NCBI GenBank assembly: GCA_029979405.1
Contig: JAPOHM010000040.1
Location: 1 to 10,055, forward strand
Length of the DNA stretch: 10,055 nt
Reading direction: 5' to 3'
Source of the DNA: Methanobacteriota archaeon
GTDB taxonomy: Archaea; Thermoplasmatota; Poseidoniia; Poseidoniales; Poseidoniaceae
Below are positions 1 through 6,208 of this stretch, piece after piece. Below the pieces are notes generated by a model. That model searched no databases and was not told the DNA's origin. It worked only from the letters and a program-made list of their open reading frames with translations. Both the position numbers and the translations under genes were made by a program. How positions within the stretch are numbered: position 1 is the stretch's first letter; the number at the start of each line of letters is the position of its first letter.

Positions 1-278
1 CCTTTGTCTACCATGACGTTAAATCCGCCATTAAACGATTGGGAACCGCCATTTAGGTTGATACTTATGCTGTATGATTGTCCTGGATTATACTCTACAG
101 GGAATGAATGATTTGCTGTAATTGCATTGACTGAGTAATGACATCCACATCCTTGATTTGCTTGGTTGTGAATTCCGGTCTGTTTCCCATCAATTGAAGG
201 AACGGCAATGATCAACGATGTGATAAAAAATAGGATAACCAACTTAACTCTAATCTGCATAAAGTTAAACCCATACAT
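1..278 (-). CDS. Secreted protein with C-x-C-H motif, Reeler / choice-of-anchor-like (5' part only)
   Basis: This is the N-terminal 92 codons of a minus-strand gene whose 3' end lies outside the window. The translation starts MYGFNFMQIRVK and continues with a hydrophobic stretch (residues 12-27), which reads as a signal peptide or signal anchor. A mature region follows with Cys44, Cys46 and His47 (GCGCHY), then PGQSYSISI (65-73) and GGFNVMV (84-90). The order 'GC-x-CH, PGQ-x-Y, beta strand, GGF-N' resembles Reeler-like / choice-of-anchor secreted proteins, where the Cys-His motif precedes a beta-sandwich. Its role is unknown; extracytoplasmic location is inferred from the leader. The start may instead be the Met at base 260 (MQIRVK...), which gives a more ordinary signal peptide. 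No Shine-Dalgarno is evident for either start. The gene lies just downstream of the tRNA on the same strand. Confidence 0.72.
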   Translation of the reverse strand, partial: MYGFNFMQIRVKLVILFFITSLIIAVPSIDGKQTGIHNQANQGCGCHYSVNAITANHSFPVEYNPGQSYSISINLNGGSQSFNGGFNVMVDK

Positions 279-312
279 TTTCGCTTTTGATTGTTTGTCT
301 CTTTTGTTAGAT

Positions 313-320
313 GATAAAAG
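313..320 (-). promoter_or_regulatory. T-rich / TATA-like element between tRNA-Gln and the secreted-protein gene
   Basis: On the minus strand this reads CTTTTATC, 2 nt past the end of the tRNA. It could be a T-rich terminator for the tRNA, which is usual in archaea. It could also be a TATA-like box for the secreted-protein gene, with its centre 38 nt from the first ATG. The sequence does not separate the two. Confidence 0.3.
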
Positions 321-321
321 A

Positions 322-394
322 TAGTCCTGGTCGGAGTCGAACCGACGTCCCCGGGACCAAAACCCGAGATGATGGACCACTACACTACAGGACT
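322..394 (-). tRNA. trnQ: tRNA-Gln (anticodon UUG)
   Basis: A complete 73-nt cloverleaf reads on the minus strand. The acceptor stem is AGTCCTG/CAGGACT with seven pairs, and the discriminator is A at base 322. The anticodon stem TCGGG/CCCGG closes a seven-base loop TTTTGGT, which places anticodon UUG at bases 358-360 and decodes CAA. The T arm is GTCGG-TTCGACT-CCGAC with five pairs. The D arm is short with the usual AGTGGT loop core. There is no intron and CCA is not encoded. In archaea Gln-tRNA is normally made from Glu-tRNA by the GatDE amidotransferase (family knowledge). The gene lies 23 nt downstream of the HD-domain gene on the same strand, so it may be read from that transcript or from its own weak promoter. 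Confidence 0.96.
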
Positions 395-417
395 GTGGTT
401 GGCCGTGCGTGTAGGAT

Positions 418-867
418 TTAGTTCAAGTTAGTTTCGCCTATTACCTTCTTTGCCGAATCAATAAATTCTTGTAAATCTAAATCTTGTTGACCTTCATAAA
501 AACGGGCCATTAAGGCCATGTCAAGTTTGTCCAAGTATTTTACGAACTTTGCTTCTTCGGTTGAATTATCCTCATATTCTTCAAAATGGCCGAGCCATTG
601 AGGTGCTAAAATTTTCATTGCTGAAATTTCATCATCGTGTTTTGTAGTAGTATCATCATGCGGTGTTAAATCACCAACTATGATTTCTGGCAGGTCATGA
701 ACTAAACACATCTCCAGAACCCTCATTTTGTTGAGATTCTCTGGACACAAGTGCATTGCTAAAATAGCCATTCCCCAAGAATGTGCGGCAACGCTTTCGG
801 GGTCATCAACTCCAGAACGCACCCAGCCTTCTCTCTTTACAGACTTCAGTTTCATCCATTCCCTCAT
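418..867 (-). CDS. HD-domain hydrolase, HDDC2/YfbR-like 5'-nucleotidase
   Basis: A 149-residue HD-superfamily protein, probably a metal-dependent (deoxy)nucleoside 5'-monophosphatase acting in nucleotide pool control. The family pattern is clear: KREGWVRSGV (11-20), PESVAAHSW (23-31, first ligand His29), LVHDLPE (55-61, with the His57-Asp58 doublet and Glu61), VGDLTP (64-69), EEAKFVKYLDKLD (104-116, last ligand most likely Asp113). The spacing matches HDDC2-type proteins. The N-terminus is short: only about ten residues precede the KREGW motif, where relatives usually have a longer helix. Upstream, the frame meets a TGA at bases 898-900 with no earlier ATG or GTG, so this start is the best available. 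No Shine-Dalgarno is visible. The gene is divergent from the acyl-CoA dehydrogenase and lies just upstream of the tRNA. The fold is secure; the exact substrate is inferred. Confidence 0.88.
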   Translation of the reverse strand: MREWMKLKSVKREGWVRSGVDDPESVAAHSWGMAILAMHLCPENLNKMRVLEMCLVHDLPEIIVGDLTPHDDTTTKHDDEISAMKILAPQWLGHFEEYEDNSTEEAKFVKYLDKLDMALMARFYEGQQDLDLQEFIDSAKKVIGETNLN

Positions 868-881
868 GATAATCCCAGTGT

Positions 882-938
882 TAACTTCATTTTGAAATCA
901 TGGTAGTTCAAATCCCAATAATCATGAATGTGAAGTTA
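882..938. repeat. Inverted 8-bp repeat (TAACTTCA ... TGAAGTTA) in a divergent intergenic region
   Basis: TAACTTCA at 882-889 and its exact reverse complement TGAAGTTA at 931-938 flank 41 nt between two divergent genes. Read in each gene's own sense, TGAAGTTA ends about 14 nt before each proposed start: base 867 for the HD gene and base 951 for the dehydrogenase. It may be a shared promoter or operator element. An 8-bp match in a region of this size can also arise by chance. Confidence 0.35.
889..897 (-). promoter_or_regulatory. Candidate TATA-like box for the HD-domain gene
   Basis: The minus strand reads TTTCAAAAT, centred 26 nt upstream of the ATG at base 867. This is the spacing expected for a leaderless archaeal transcript, and no Shine-Dalgarno precedes that ATG. 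The match to a TATA consensus is weak, so the call rests mainly on spacing. Confidence 0.35.
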
Positions 939-950
939 TTGCCTGCGGGT

Positions 951-1799
951 ATGGGAATCCAATCTATGGCAGTCATAGGTGCTGGCCAAATGGGAAACGG
1001 AATTGCACAGGTAGCCGCTTGTTCGGGTATTAATGTGATTATGATTGACATAAAAGATGAGTTTGTACAACGTGGTATATCAACGATAGAATCCTCTCTA
1101 TCAAAGCTGGTATCTAAGGAAAGAATGACTCAAGAAGATGCAGATTCAGCCAGAGCCAGAATCTCTACATCTACAAGCAGAGACAGTTGTTCAGAAGTGG
1201 ATCTTGTAGTGGAAGCGGTTCCTGAAATATTGGATCTTAAGATGTCTCTATTTTCAGAACTAGATGATATTTGTAAACCATCATGTATTCTCGCATCAAA
1301 TACTTCGTCGATATCAATAACAAAGATAGCTTCAGCAACCAAGAGACCGGACAAGGTAATCGGTATGCACTTCATGAATCCGGTTCCACTGATGAAGTTA
1401 GTCGAAATAATCAATGGTGAATTAACAAGTGATGATACCAATTCTATTGTTGTTCAAGCTGCTGAAAAAATGGGAAAAACACCTCTGACAGCAGAAGATT
1501 ATCCCGGATTCATCTCTAACAGAATTCTATGCCCAATGCTAAATGAGGCTATTTTTTGTCTCCAAGAAGGGGTCGCAACAAAGGAATCAATTGATGGGAT
1601 TATGAAATTAGGAATGAATCATCCTATGGGGCCTTTGGCTCTAGCAGATTATATTGGGCTTGATACCGTACTGAATATAATGGATGTCTTGTATGATGGT
1701 CTCGGCGATTCAAAGTATAGAGCGGCACCTCTTCTAAGAAGGATGGTCGATGCTGGTTTACTCGGAAGAAAGTCAGGCAAGGGCTTCTATGATTATTGA
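951..1799 (+). CDS. hbd: 3-hydroxybutyryl-CoA / 3-hydroxyacyl-CoA dehydrogenase
   Basis: This NAD(P)-dependent dehydrogenase interconverts (S)-3-hydroxyacyl-CoA and 3-ketoacyl-CoA in the cytoplasm, in beta-oxidation or butanoate metabolism. From base 951 the protein is 282 residues, the normal length for stand-alone members. It opens with the Rossmann loop GAGQMGNG (11-18). Other family marks are EAVPE (88-92), SNTSS (116-120, catalytic Ser), HFMNP (140-144, catalytic His140), VEII (151-154, Glu152), PGFISNRI (185-192, Asn190), [15 protein letters not shown] (224-238) and the C-terminal [11 protein letters not shown]. In-frame ATGs at 924 and 900 would add 9 or 17 residues not expected in the family; the 900 start would leave only 32 nt to the divergent gene. 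No clear Shine-Dalgarno precedes any of the three. Family assignment is secure; chain-length preference cannot be read from sequence. Confidence 0.93.
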   Translation: MGIQSMAVIGAGQMGNGIAQVAACSGINVIMIDIKDEFVQRGISTIESSLSKLVSKERMTQEDADSARARISTSTSRDSCSEVDLVVEAVPEILDLKMSLFSELDDICKPSCILASNTSSISITKIASATKRPDKVIGMHFMNPVPLMKLVEIINGELTSDDTNSIVVQAAEKMGKTPLTAEDYPGFISNRILCPMLNEAIFCLQEGVATKESIDGIMKLGMNHPMGPLALADYIGLDTVLNIMDVLYDGLGDSKYRAAPLLRRMVDAGLLGRKSGKGFYDY

Positions 1800-1826
1800 A
1801 TCAAAAACTGAACACAATCTCACAAG

Positions 1827-1834
1827 TATTTACA
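1827..1834 (+). promoter_or_regulatory. TATA-like box, probable leaderless promoter of the surface-protein gene
   Basis: TATTTACA is centred about 26 nt upstream of the ATG at 1857, with no Shine-Dalgarno between. In archaea this distance places the transcription start at or next to the start codon, so the mRNA is probably leaderless. It lies in the 57-nt gap after the dehydrogenase stop, so the surface-protein gene likely has its own promoter. Confidence 0.55.
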
Positions 1835-1856
1835 AACCATTAGTAATCGTCAAGTC

Positions 1857-4800
1857 ATGCGAAAAGCATTCTTGCTAACTGCTATGATGGTCTCAATTGC
1901 ATTCCTTCCCTTTCTTTCCGCAACAGCTACGGATGGAGACATGGACGGTGTAGTTGACTCTGCTGATATTTGTCCCTTTGCACATGGTAATGCAACTAGC
2001 GTGACAGGATTGGGATGTCCTGATGGTGATGGAAACGGAATTGCTGATTTTGAGGAAGCATCTGTGTATAATTGGGATGATGCAATCAAAGAGTCTCAAA
2101 ATACAAACATTCCAAGCGGTGGTGTATCCGGTTTGGTTTGGGCTACAAATAATTCAGGTTTCTACATGGCAGACTCTGGAGGTAGTTGGGGGAATGGGTC
2201 AGGAAAAGTTCACTATTTCGACAATAAGGGCGTCCACAAATCACTTCTGTACAACGCTTCCTCATCTATTAACGAAATAGTAACATCTCCAGATGGCACA
2301 ATGTTAGCATTAGCTGGAGATTCTGGCTTAGCTGTCGTTATCAATTCTACAACTGGATTAGTTGAATCATACTTAGGCAATACCACAGCAGATATTGAAG
2401 CCATCGAATGGTCTAACGATGGAAGTCGTGTTTATGCTTATGCGGGAAATAATACAATTACAGCATACAATACAACTACTTGGCTGAGGGAAATGAATAT
2501 CACAACACCAACTGTTGGCGGTTTCACACCACTTAGGGGTATTGATACGACTCCTGATGACAGATTAGTTGCCTTTTCCGTCGGACGAGAATTGATGATT
2601 TACTGGACGGATAACGCTACTATGTATGGCAATCATACTAACCATACAGAGTCTATACGTAGTTTGAGAATAAGTCCAGATGGTAGATTCGTAGCCACAG
2701 GTTCAAACGATAATAATGTTAGAATTTACGACATAAAATCAAAGACGTTTGTAGGCACAATTAACGCAGGTTCAGATGTATATGATTTGGAATTTTCAAA
2801 GGATGGTGGAACATTAGCCGTTGCTCGTGGCAGGTCAGGCTCCTTACGGGTGTATGGTGTTAGTACCCTTACCGAAACAGGGTCCCTGGGTGGCTTTGGT
2901 AGTCAAAATAACAATCGAGGAGTATATTCGATTGCATTTGATGATTCAGGTCTAAAATTAGCGGTTGGCTGGAGAAGAGGATATGTTTCATTACATATGT
3001 TACCAGATGCTTACATAAGGGTCCAAGGGGACTTTTACACCTCCTTGATGCATTATTCGTGGAAGGATTCCTACTACAGTCCCGACAACACTGTACTCGT
3101 TGAAAGCAACGATAGAATTTCACTAACAATAGATGCTTGTGATTCTTCAAGTAAAGTTGGTTCATATACTAACGGTGTTTCTCCTATATATGCACAAAAA
3201 AGTACAAATTATACTGATAACGGTATTTGGGATTGCAAGAATACTCCAGAACAAATTCTAGAGATACCATACGGTAGAGCTGCAGGCGCCCTGATGGTAA
3301 AGTCAGGAGGTGATACGCAAGCCTGCATCGAAACAATTGGAGGGCTTTCTATGGCACAGGTAAGATGGTTCACCTCAAGTTTAAACAAGAATCAGTTAAT
3401 AGTTTCAGGAGAAATGCCTGGCTTGAATTGGGATTCAGTAGTGCCAAATGACGATAGAGATAACATCCCTGAATGGATTGATTTAGATTCGTCTTGCCCA
3501 GATACAGAAATAGTATTATCACACAGATGGGAAAACAAAACAGATCTGACTATTCTCGAAGAAGTAGTGCTGTGTTCAAATTGTGCTAATCCAGACACGA
3601 TATATCCTTCATCATCATACAGATATCGAGCAGTTGCAGGAGAATATCGGTCTGATGTTACGCAAGGGGTTGCAGCAGCTTCTGGTGAAGGAAGTATTGG
3701 ATTTACAGAGCTAATGTACAGCGTTAACAATCAGGTTGGAACATATCTTGTCCCTCTAGTTGACAATTTTACGCACGGAGCATCTGATGCAATTGCAAAT
3801 GGGGGTGTGGCGATCAACGCTACAAAGAATAATTCCGTTTCCGGCGATTGGCCTTTGCAAACTGACATGAGGGCATTCATTTCATTGTCAGAGATTAACA
3901 AAAACTATGATTTCCTATCTTATCTGCTGACAGAAAATGGCCAAATAAAGTGGGACCAAATGGGCTTCACTAGGTTGAGTGTCTATGACTTGTATAGGGC
4001 ATGGCTAAAGTTGGGTGTCGACAAATCATACCTTCTACCTGATGAAGACTCAGACGGAATCTGGGATGGTGAAGATGAATGTCCAAATTCTGACCTAAAT
4101 TTTTCAATAGATGAATTTGGTTGTGGAGATAATCAACTAGATGATGACAATGATGGTTACACAAACGATATCGACGATTGCGTAAATACGTCAGGTCAAT
4201 CTATTTTCGTGCTGAAAGGTTGTCCAGATGAAGATAACGATGGTTGGCCTGATTCACTTGATTCTCATCCTTCAGATTCATCGGAATGGAATGACACAGA
4301 TTTAGACGGCTATGGTGATAATTCGGATGACTGTACCAATGTATCAGGAAATTCAACTATGGATTTACTTGGTTGTCTTGATACTGATGGTGATGGATAT
4401 TCGGACGAAAACGATGTGTTCCCATCAGATTCAACTGAATGGCTTGATTCAGATTCTGACACATATGGTGATAACATGGACAGATTCCCGTTCGAGGTTA
4501 CACAATGGAATGACTCAGACGGAGACGGGTTTGGAGATAACTTACTAGGTCTGGAAGGAGATGATTGTGTCGAAGTTTATGGTTTATCATTCGAAGATGG
4601 GATTTTCGGCTGTTTGGATAGTGACGGAGATGGTTGGGCAGACCAAATTGACGATTTGCCTACGAATCCATTACAACATAGAGACGAAGATGGGGACGGT
4701 GTAGGAGACGATGCAGTAGTTGGGGATTATGACTGGTGTCCTGAAACACCCGTAGAAGAATTATCTATGGTTAATTCAATAGGTTGTTCTCCATCTGAAA

Positions 4801-5714
4801 GAGATACTGATTATGATACCTTTAGTGATAATATTGACAATTGTTTGAATACACCTTTCCTCGAATCTGGCAAGATAGATACGAGAAGAACTATAGAAAC
4901 TGAAAATGGAACAATTGATAATCCACACCTTGGTTGTGCTCCCTCTGAAGTTGATGAGGACAATGATGGCGTTTCTCTTGAAGACGATTGGGACGATACG
5001 GAACCCTCACAATGGTTGGACTCTGATGGTGATGGATTCGGGGATAACCCAGATGGCTTCAATGGTGACGACTGTCCAACAGTTTCTGGTAGTTCATTTA
5101 GAGATAGAATCGGCTGTGTCGACCTTGATGAGGACGGCTGGTCTAACAAGCACGACTTTAATGACGGAGACAGGACACAATGGAATGATACCGACCAAGA
5201 CGGATTTGGTGACAATTGGGACAACCCAGAATGGAATGAGACAAGAACGATTGGAACATTCGTAAAAGGTGCAACGCAGCCTGATAGGTGTCCTGATGAG
5301 TATTCCGCGTTCATTTATGAAGATACCCAAGGATGTTTGACCGCTCAAAAAAATAATGAAGAAAATACCCAAGGCACTGCATCTAACTCAGAAGAAGGAG
5401 GTTCAAACATTGGATTAATCTTGGGAATTGCAGGCGCTGGAATAATTATGATTTTGTTTGGTGCAATTGCCGTGCTTATGAAGAAACAATCAAAACCAAT
5501 GAAGAAAAAAGTTAAGGCGCCCAAACCAGATGATTCATCTGCAAAAAATGATTCTATAGAAAACAAAGAAGAAGTTTCCTTCGTTTCAACATGGGAGGAA
5601 CTACCTCCAGGAGATTGGCTTCCAAATGACGAGAACGGCGTCAATTGGTATTTAGATAATGAAGGAAAACACTGGTATTCGGAAAATGGTGGATTTAGAA
5701 TTTGGGAAGATTAA
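1857..5714 (+). CDS. Large membrane-anchored surface protein: beta-propeller, TSP3-like calcium repeats, Trp-rich cytoplasmic tail
   Basis: The 1285-residue product starts with a signal peptide (1-24, MRKAFLLTAM..., likely cut after SATA). One calcium-loop module follows at 25-65 with Cys39/Cys54. Residues 93-382 hold about seven WD40-like blades (SPDG-x-x-LA... repeats), a beta-propeller. Residues 386-725 are not recognised; they contain CSNC at 573-576 and a degenerate Asp loop at 531-543. Residues 728-1160 are a stalk of Asp-rich thrombospondin-type-3-like DxDxDG loops with paired cysteines. A Glu/Asn/Ser/Gly linker leads to one membrane helix (1184-1208), a Lys-rich stop-transfer segment and a cytoplasmic tail with five regularly spaced Trp. 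About 25 N-x-S/T sequons lie in the exterior part, so N-glycosylation is likely. The protein is probably a cell-surface adhesin, receptor or structural protein; no enzyme motif was seen. The promoter looks leaderless. Topology is well supported, function is not. Confidence 0.9.
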   Translation: MRKAFLLTAMMVSIAFLPFLSATATDGDMDGVVDSADICPFAHGNATSVTGLGCPDGDGNGIADFEEASVYNWDDAIKESQNTNIPSGGVSGLVWATNNSGFYMADSGGSWGNGSGKVHYFDNKGVHKSLLYNASSSINEIVTSPDGTMLALAGDSGLAVVINSTTGLVESYLGNTTADIEAIEWSNDGSRVYAYAGNNTITAYNTTTWLREMNITTPTVGGFTPLRGIDTTPDDRLVAFSVGRELMIYWTDNATMYGNHTNHTESIRSLRISPDGRFVATGSNDNNVRIYDIKSKTFVGTINAGSDVYDLEFSKDGGTLAVARGRSGSLRVYGVSTLTETGSLGGFGSQNNNRGVYSIAFDDSGLKLAVGWRRGYVSLHMLPDAYIRVQGDFYTSLMHYSWKDSYYSPDNTVLVESNDRISLTIDACDSSSKVGSYTNGVSPIYAQKSTNYTDNGIWDCKNTPEQILEIPYGRAAGALMVKSGGDTQACIETIGGLSMAQVRWFTSSLNKNQLIVSGEMPGLNWDSVVPNDDRDNIPEWIDLDSSCPDTEIVLSHRWENKTDLTILEEVVLCSNCANPDTIYPSSSYRYRAVAGEYRSDVTQGVAAASGEGSIGFTELMYSVNNQVGTYLVPLVDNFTHGASDAIANGGVAINATKNNSVSGDWPLQTDMRAFISLSEINKNYDFLSYLLTENGQIKWDQMGFTRLSVYDLYRAWLKLGVDKSYLLPDEDSDGIWDGEDECPNSDLNFSIDEFGCGDNQLDDDNDGYTNDIDDCVNTSGQSIFVLKGCPDEDNDGWPDSLDSHPSDSSEWNDTDLDGYGDNSDDCTNVSGNSTMDLLGCLDTDGDGYSDENDVFPSDSTEWLDSDSDTYGDNMDRFPFEVTQWNDSDGDGFGDNLLGLEGDDCVEVYGLSFEDGIFGCLDSDGDGWADQIDDLPTNPLQHRDEDGDGVGDDAVVGDYDWCPETPVEELSMVNSIGCSPSERDTDYDTFSDNIDNCLNTPFLESGKIDTRRTIETENGTIDNPHLGCAPSEVDEDNDGVSLEDDWDDTEPSQWLDSDGDGFGDNPDGFNGDDCPTVSGSSFRDRIGCVDLDEDGWSNKHDFNDGDRTQWNDTDQDGFGDNWDNPEWNETRTIGTFVKGATQPDRCPDEYSAFIYEDTQGCLTAQKNNEENTQGTASNSEEGGSNIGLILGIAGAGIIMILFGAIAVLMKKQSKPMKKKVKAPKPDDSSAKNDSIENKEEVSFVSTWEELPPGDWLPNDENGVNWYLDNEGKHWYSENGGFRIWED
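2133..3002 (+). other. Seven-blade WD40-like beta-propeller coding segment of the surface protein
   Basis: Residues 93-382 contain seven blade-like units with cores near 93-125, 144-168, 186-208, 232-250, 273-294, 314-337 and 362-382. Most share a pattern of (S/T)-x-D-(G/D) turn, a short hydrophobic strand (such as RFVATGS, TLAVARG, KLAVGWR), then a strand like VRIYD or LRVYG. The best match to WD40 or YVTN-type blades is residues 273-294 (ISPDGRFVATGSNDNNVRIY). Propellers of this kind usually bind proteins or glycans. The blade count is by eye and could be off by one. Confidence 0.7.
4038..5336 (+). repeat. TSP3-like calcium-loop repeats with eight C-x(n)-GC cysteine pairs (protein-level repeat)
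   Basis: Residues 728-1160 carry about 14 loops of the DxDxDG type, for example at 729, 791, 842, 886, 921, 1055 and 1111. Interleaved are 16 cysteines forming eight pairs: 742/756, 775/789, 826/840, 904/919, 961/977, 996/1027, 1073/1087, 1145/1160. Spacing is 14-16 except for one pair at 31 with an insert, and the second Cys of every pair follows Gly. A W-(N/L)-D signature opens several units (811, 862, 884, 1053, 1109). Such loops bind calcium in thrombospondin and in OmpA-like stalks; here they likely form a rigid calcium- and disulfide-braced stalk. The DNA copies have diverged, so this is not a tandem DNA repeat. Confidence 0.85.
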
Positions 5715-5741
5715 ATCTATCTGTTTTGCTCTACATCCATG

Positions 5742-5749
5742 TAAAATTA
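5742..5749 (+). promoter_or_regulatory. Candidate TATA-like box of the aIF5A gene
   Basis: TAAAATTA lies about 52 nt upstream of the aIF5A start. With normal archaeal spacing the transcript would begin near base 5772 and have a leader of about 25 nt, long enough to include the Shine-Dalgarno site at 5789-5793. It overlaps the left arm of a palindrome. Confidence 0.4.
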
Positions 5750-5764
5750 TGACAACCGTCATAA
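5747..5764. promoter_or_regulatory. Palindrome in the aIF5A promoter (candidate operator)
   Basis: TTATGAC at 5747-5753 and GTCATAA at 5758-5764 are perfect 7-bp inverted arms around a 4-nt centre, AACC. The element sits 33 nt after the surface-protein stop and between the TATA-like box and the expected transcription start of aIF5A. That position suits a repressor operator. The other reading is a hairpin ending the upstream transcript, but the stem is AT-rich and no T-run follows. Confidence 0.45.
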
Positions 5765-5788
5765 GCCTAAACCATTGCCTATCGAACA

Positions 5789-5797
5789 GGGAGAGGT
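5789..5797 (+). promoter_or_regulatory. Shine-Dalgarno site of aIF5A
   Basis: GGGAGAGGT abuts the ATG at 5798. The usable core is GGAG (5790-5793), 4 nt from the start codon. It supports the chosen start and contrasts with the apparently leaderless upstream gene. Confidence 0.55.
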
Positions 5798-6184
5798 ATG
5801 CCAGGAACAACCCGTGTTGAAATAAGGACTTTGAAGGAAGGAAGATATTGCTGTGTCGATGATAAAGCGTACAAAATAAACTCCATTTCCAAATCAAAAC
5901 CGGGCAAGCACGGTTCAGCCAAGGCAAGACTTGAACTTGTAGATATCTTCACAGGGCAAAAGATCTCTCACGTTGGAAGCGTTACTGATTCAATCAACGT
6001 TCCTTTAATCGAGAAAGGAACAGCAATGGTTACCCACATTGAAGGAGCAGAGGTCCACGCAATGAACATGCGTGACCATTCGATGATGATCCTACCAATG
6101 GAAGATGAGTTAGAAATCGAAGCAGGTAAGGAAATCATGTGGATGGAAGCCCTTGGACTGTACAAAATCATCAGAGATCATTGA
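5798..6184 (+). CDS. eif5A: Translation initiation factor 5A (aIF5A), hypusine-containing
   Basis: This 128-residue cytoplasmic factor binds the ribosome and relieves stalling at difficult peptide bonds (known for eIF5A/EF-P). The hypusination loop SKPGKHGSAKAR is at 33-44, with Lys37 the residue expected to be modified by deoxyhypusine synthase. The N-terminal part is the SH3-like domain (about 1-68) and the C-terminal part an OB fold (about 70-128, ending in LGLYKIIRDH). Length and domain order are normal for the archaeal protein. The modifying enzyme is not in this window. It is the first gene of a tight four-gene plus-strand cluster, with a Shine-Dalgarno and a candidate operator upstream. 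The function is well conserved and the call is firm. Confidence 0.97.
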   Translation: MPGTTRVEIRTLKEGRYCCVDDKAYKINSISKSKPGKHGSAKARLELVDIFTGQKISHVGSVTDSINVPLIEKGTAMVTHIEGAEVHAMNMRDHSMMILPMEDELEIEAGKEIMWMEALGLYKIIRDH

Positions 6185-6196
6185 ACCTAATCTTCT

Positions 6197-6206
6197 GAAG
6201 GTGATT
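6197..6206 (+). promoter_or_regulatory. Strong Shine-Dalgarno site of the OPT transporter gene
   Basis: GAAGGTGATT matches the anti-Shine-Dalgarno complement GGAGGTGATC at eight of ten positions, with its GGTG core 5 nt from the ATG at 6209. It fixes that start and indicates a leadered or internal cistron. Confidence 0.7.
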
Positions 6207-6208
6207 GC

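Noticed and set aside
322..394. tRNA-Gln as an integration (attachment) site
   Set aside because: No second copy of the tRNA 3' end, integrase or change in gene style was seen nearby.
4811..5314. A 167-codon open frame on the minus strand under the calcium-repeat region
   Set aside because: It is the antisense of the Asp-rich repeats (GAT/GAC codons give Ser/Pro-rich antisense). It has no family similarity I can see and no ribosome site.
4038..5336. Tandem DNA repeat or CRISPR-like array
   Set aside because: Repetition is at the protein level with diverged codons; no constant DNA repeat with even spacers exists.
5715..5740. Intrinsic terminator after the surface-protein gene
   Set aside because: Only a short T4 run (CTGTTTTGCT) is present with no stem before it; too weak to list as a feature.
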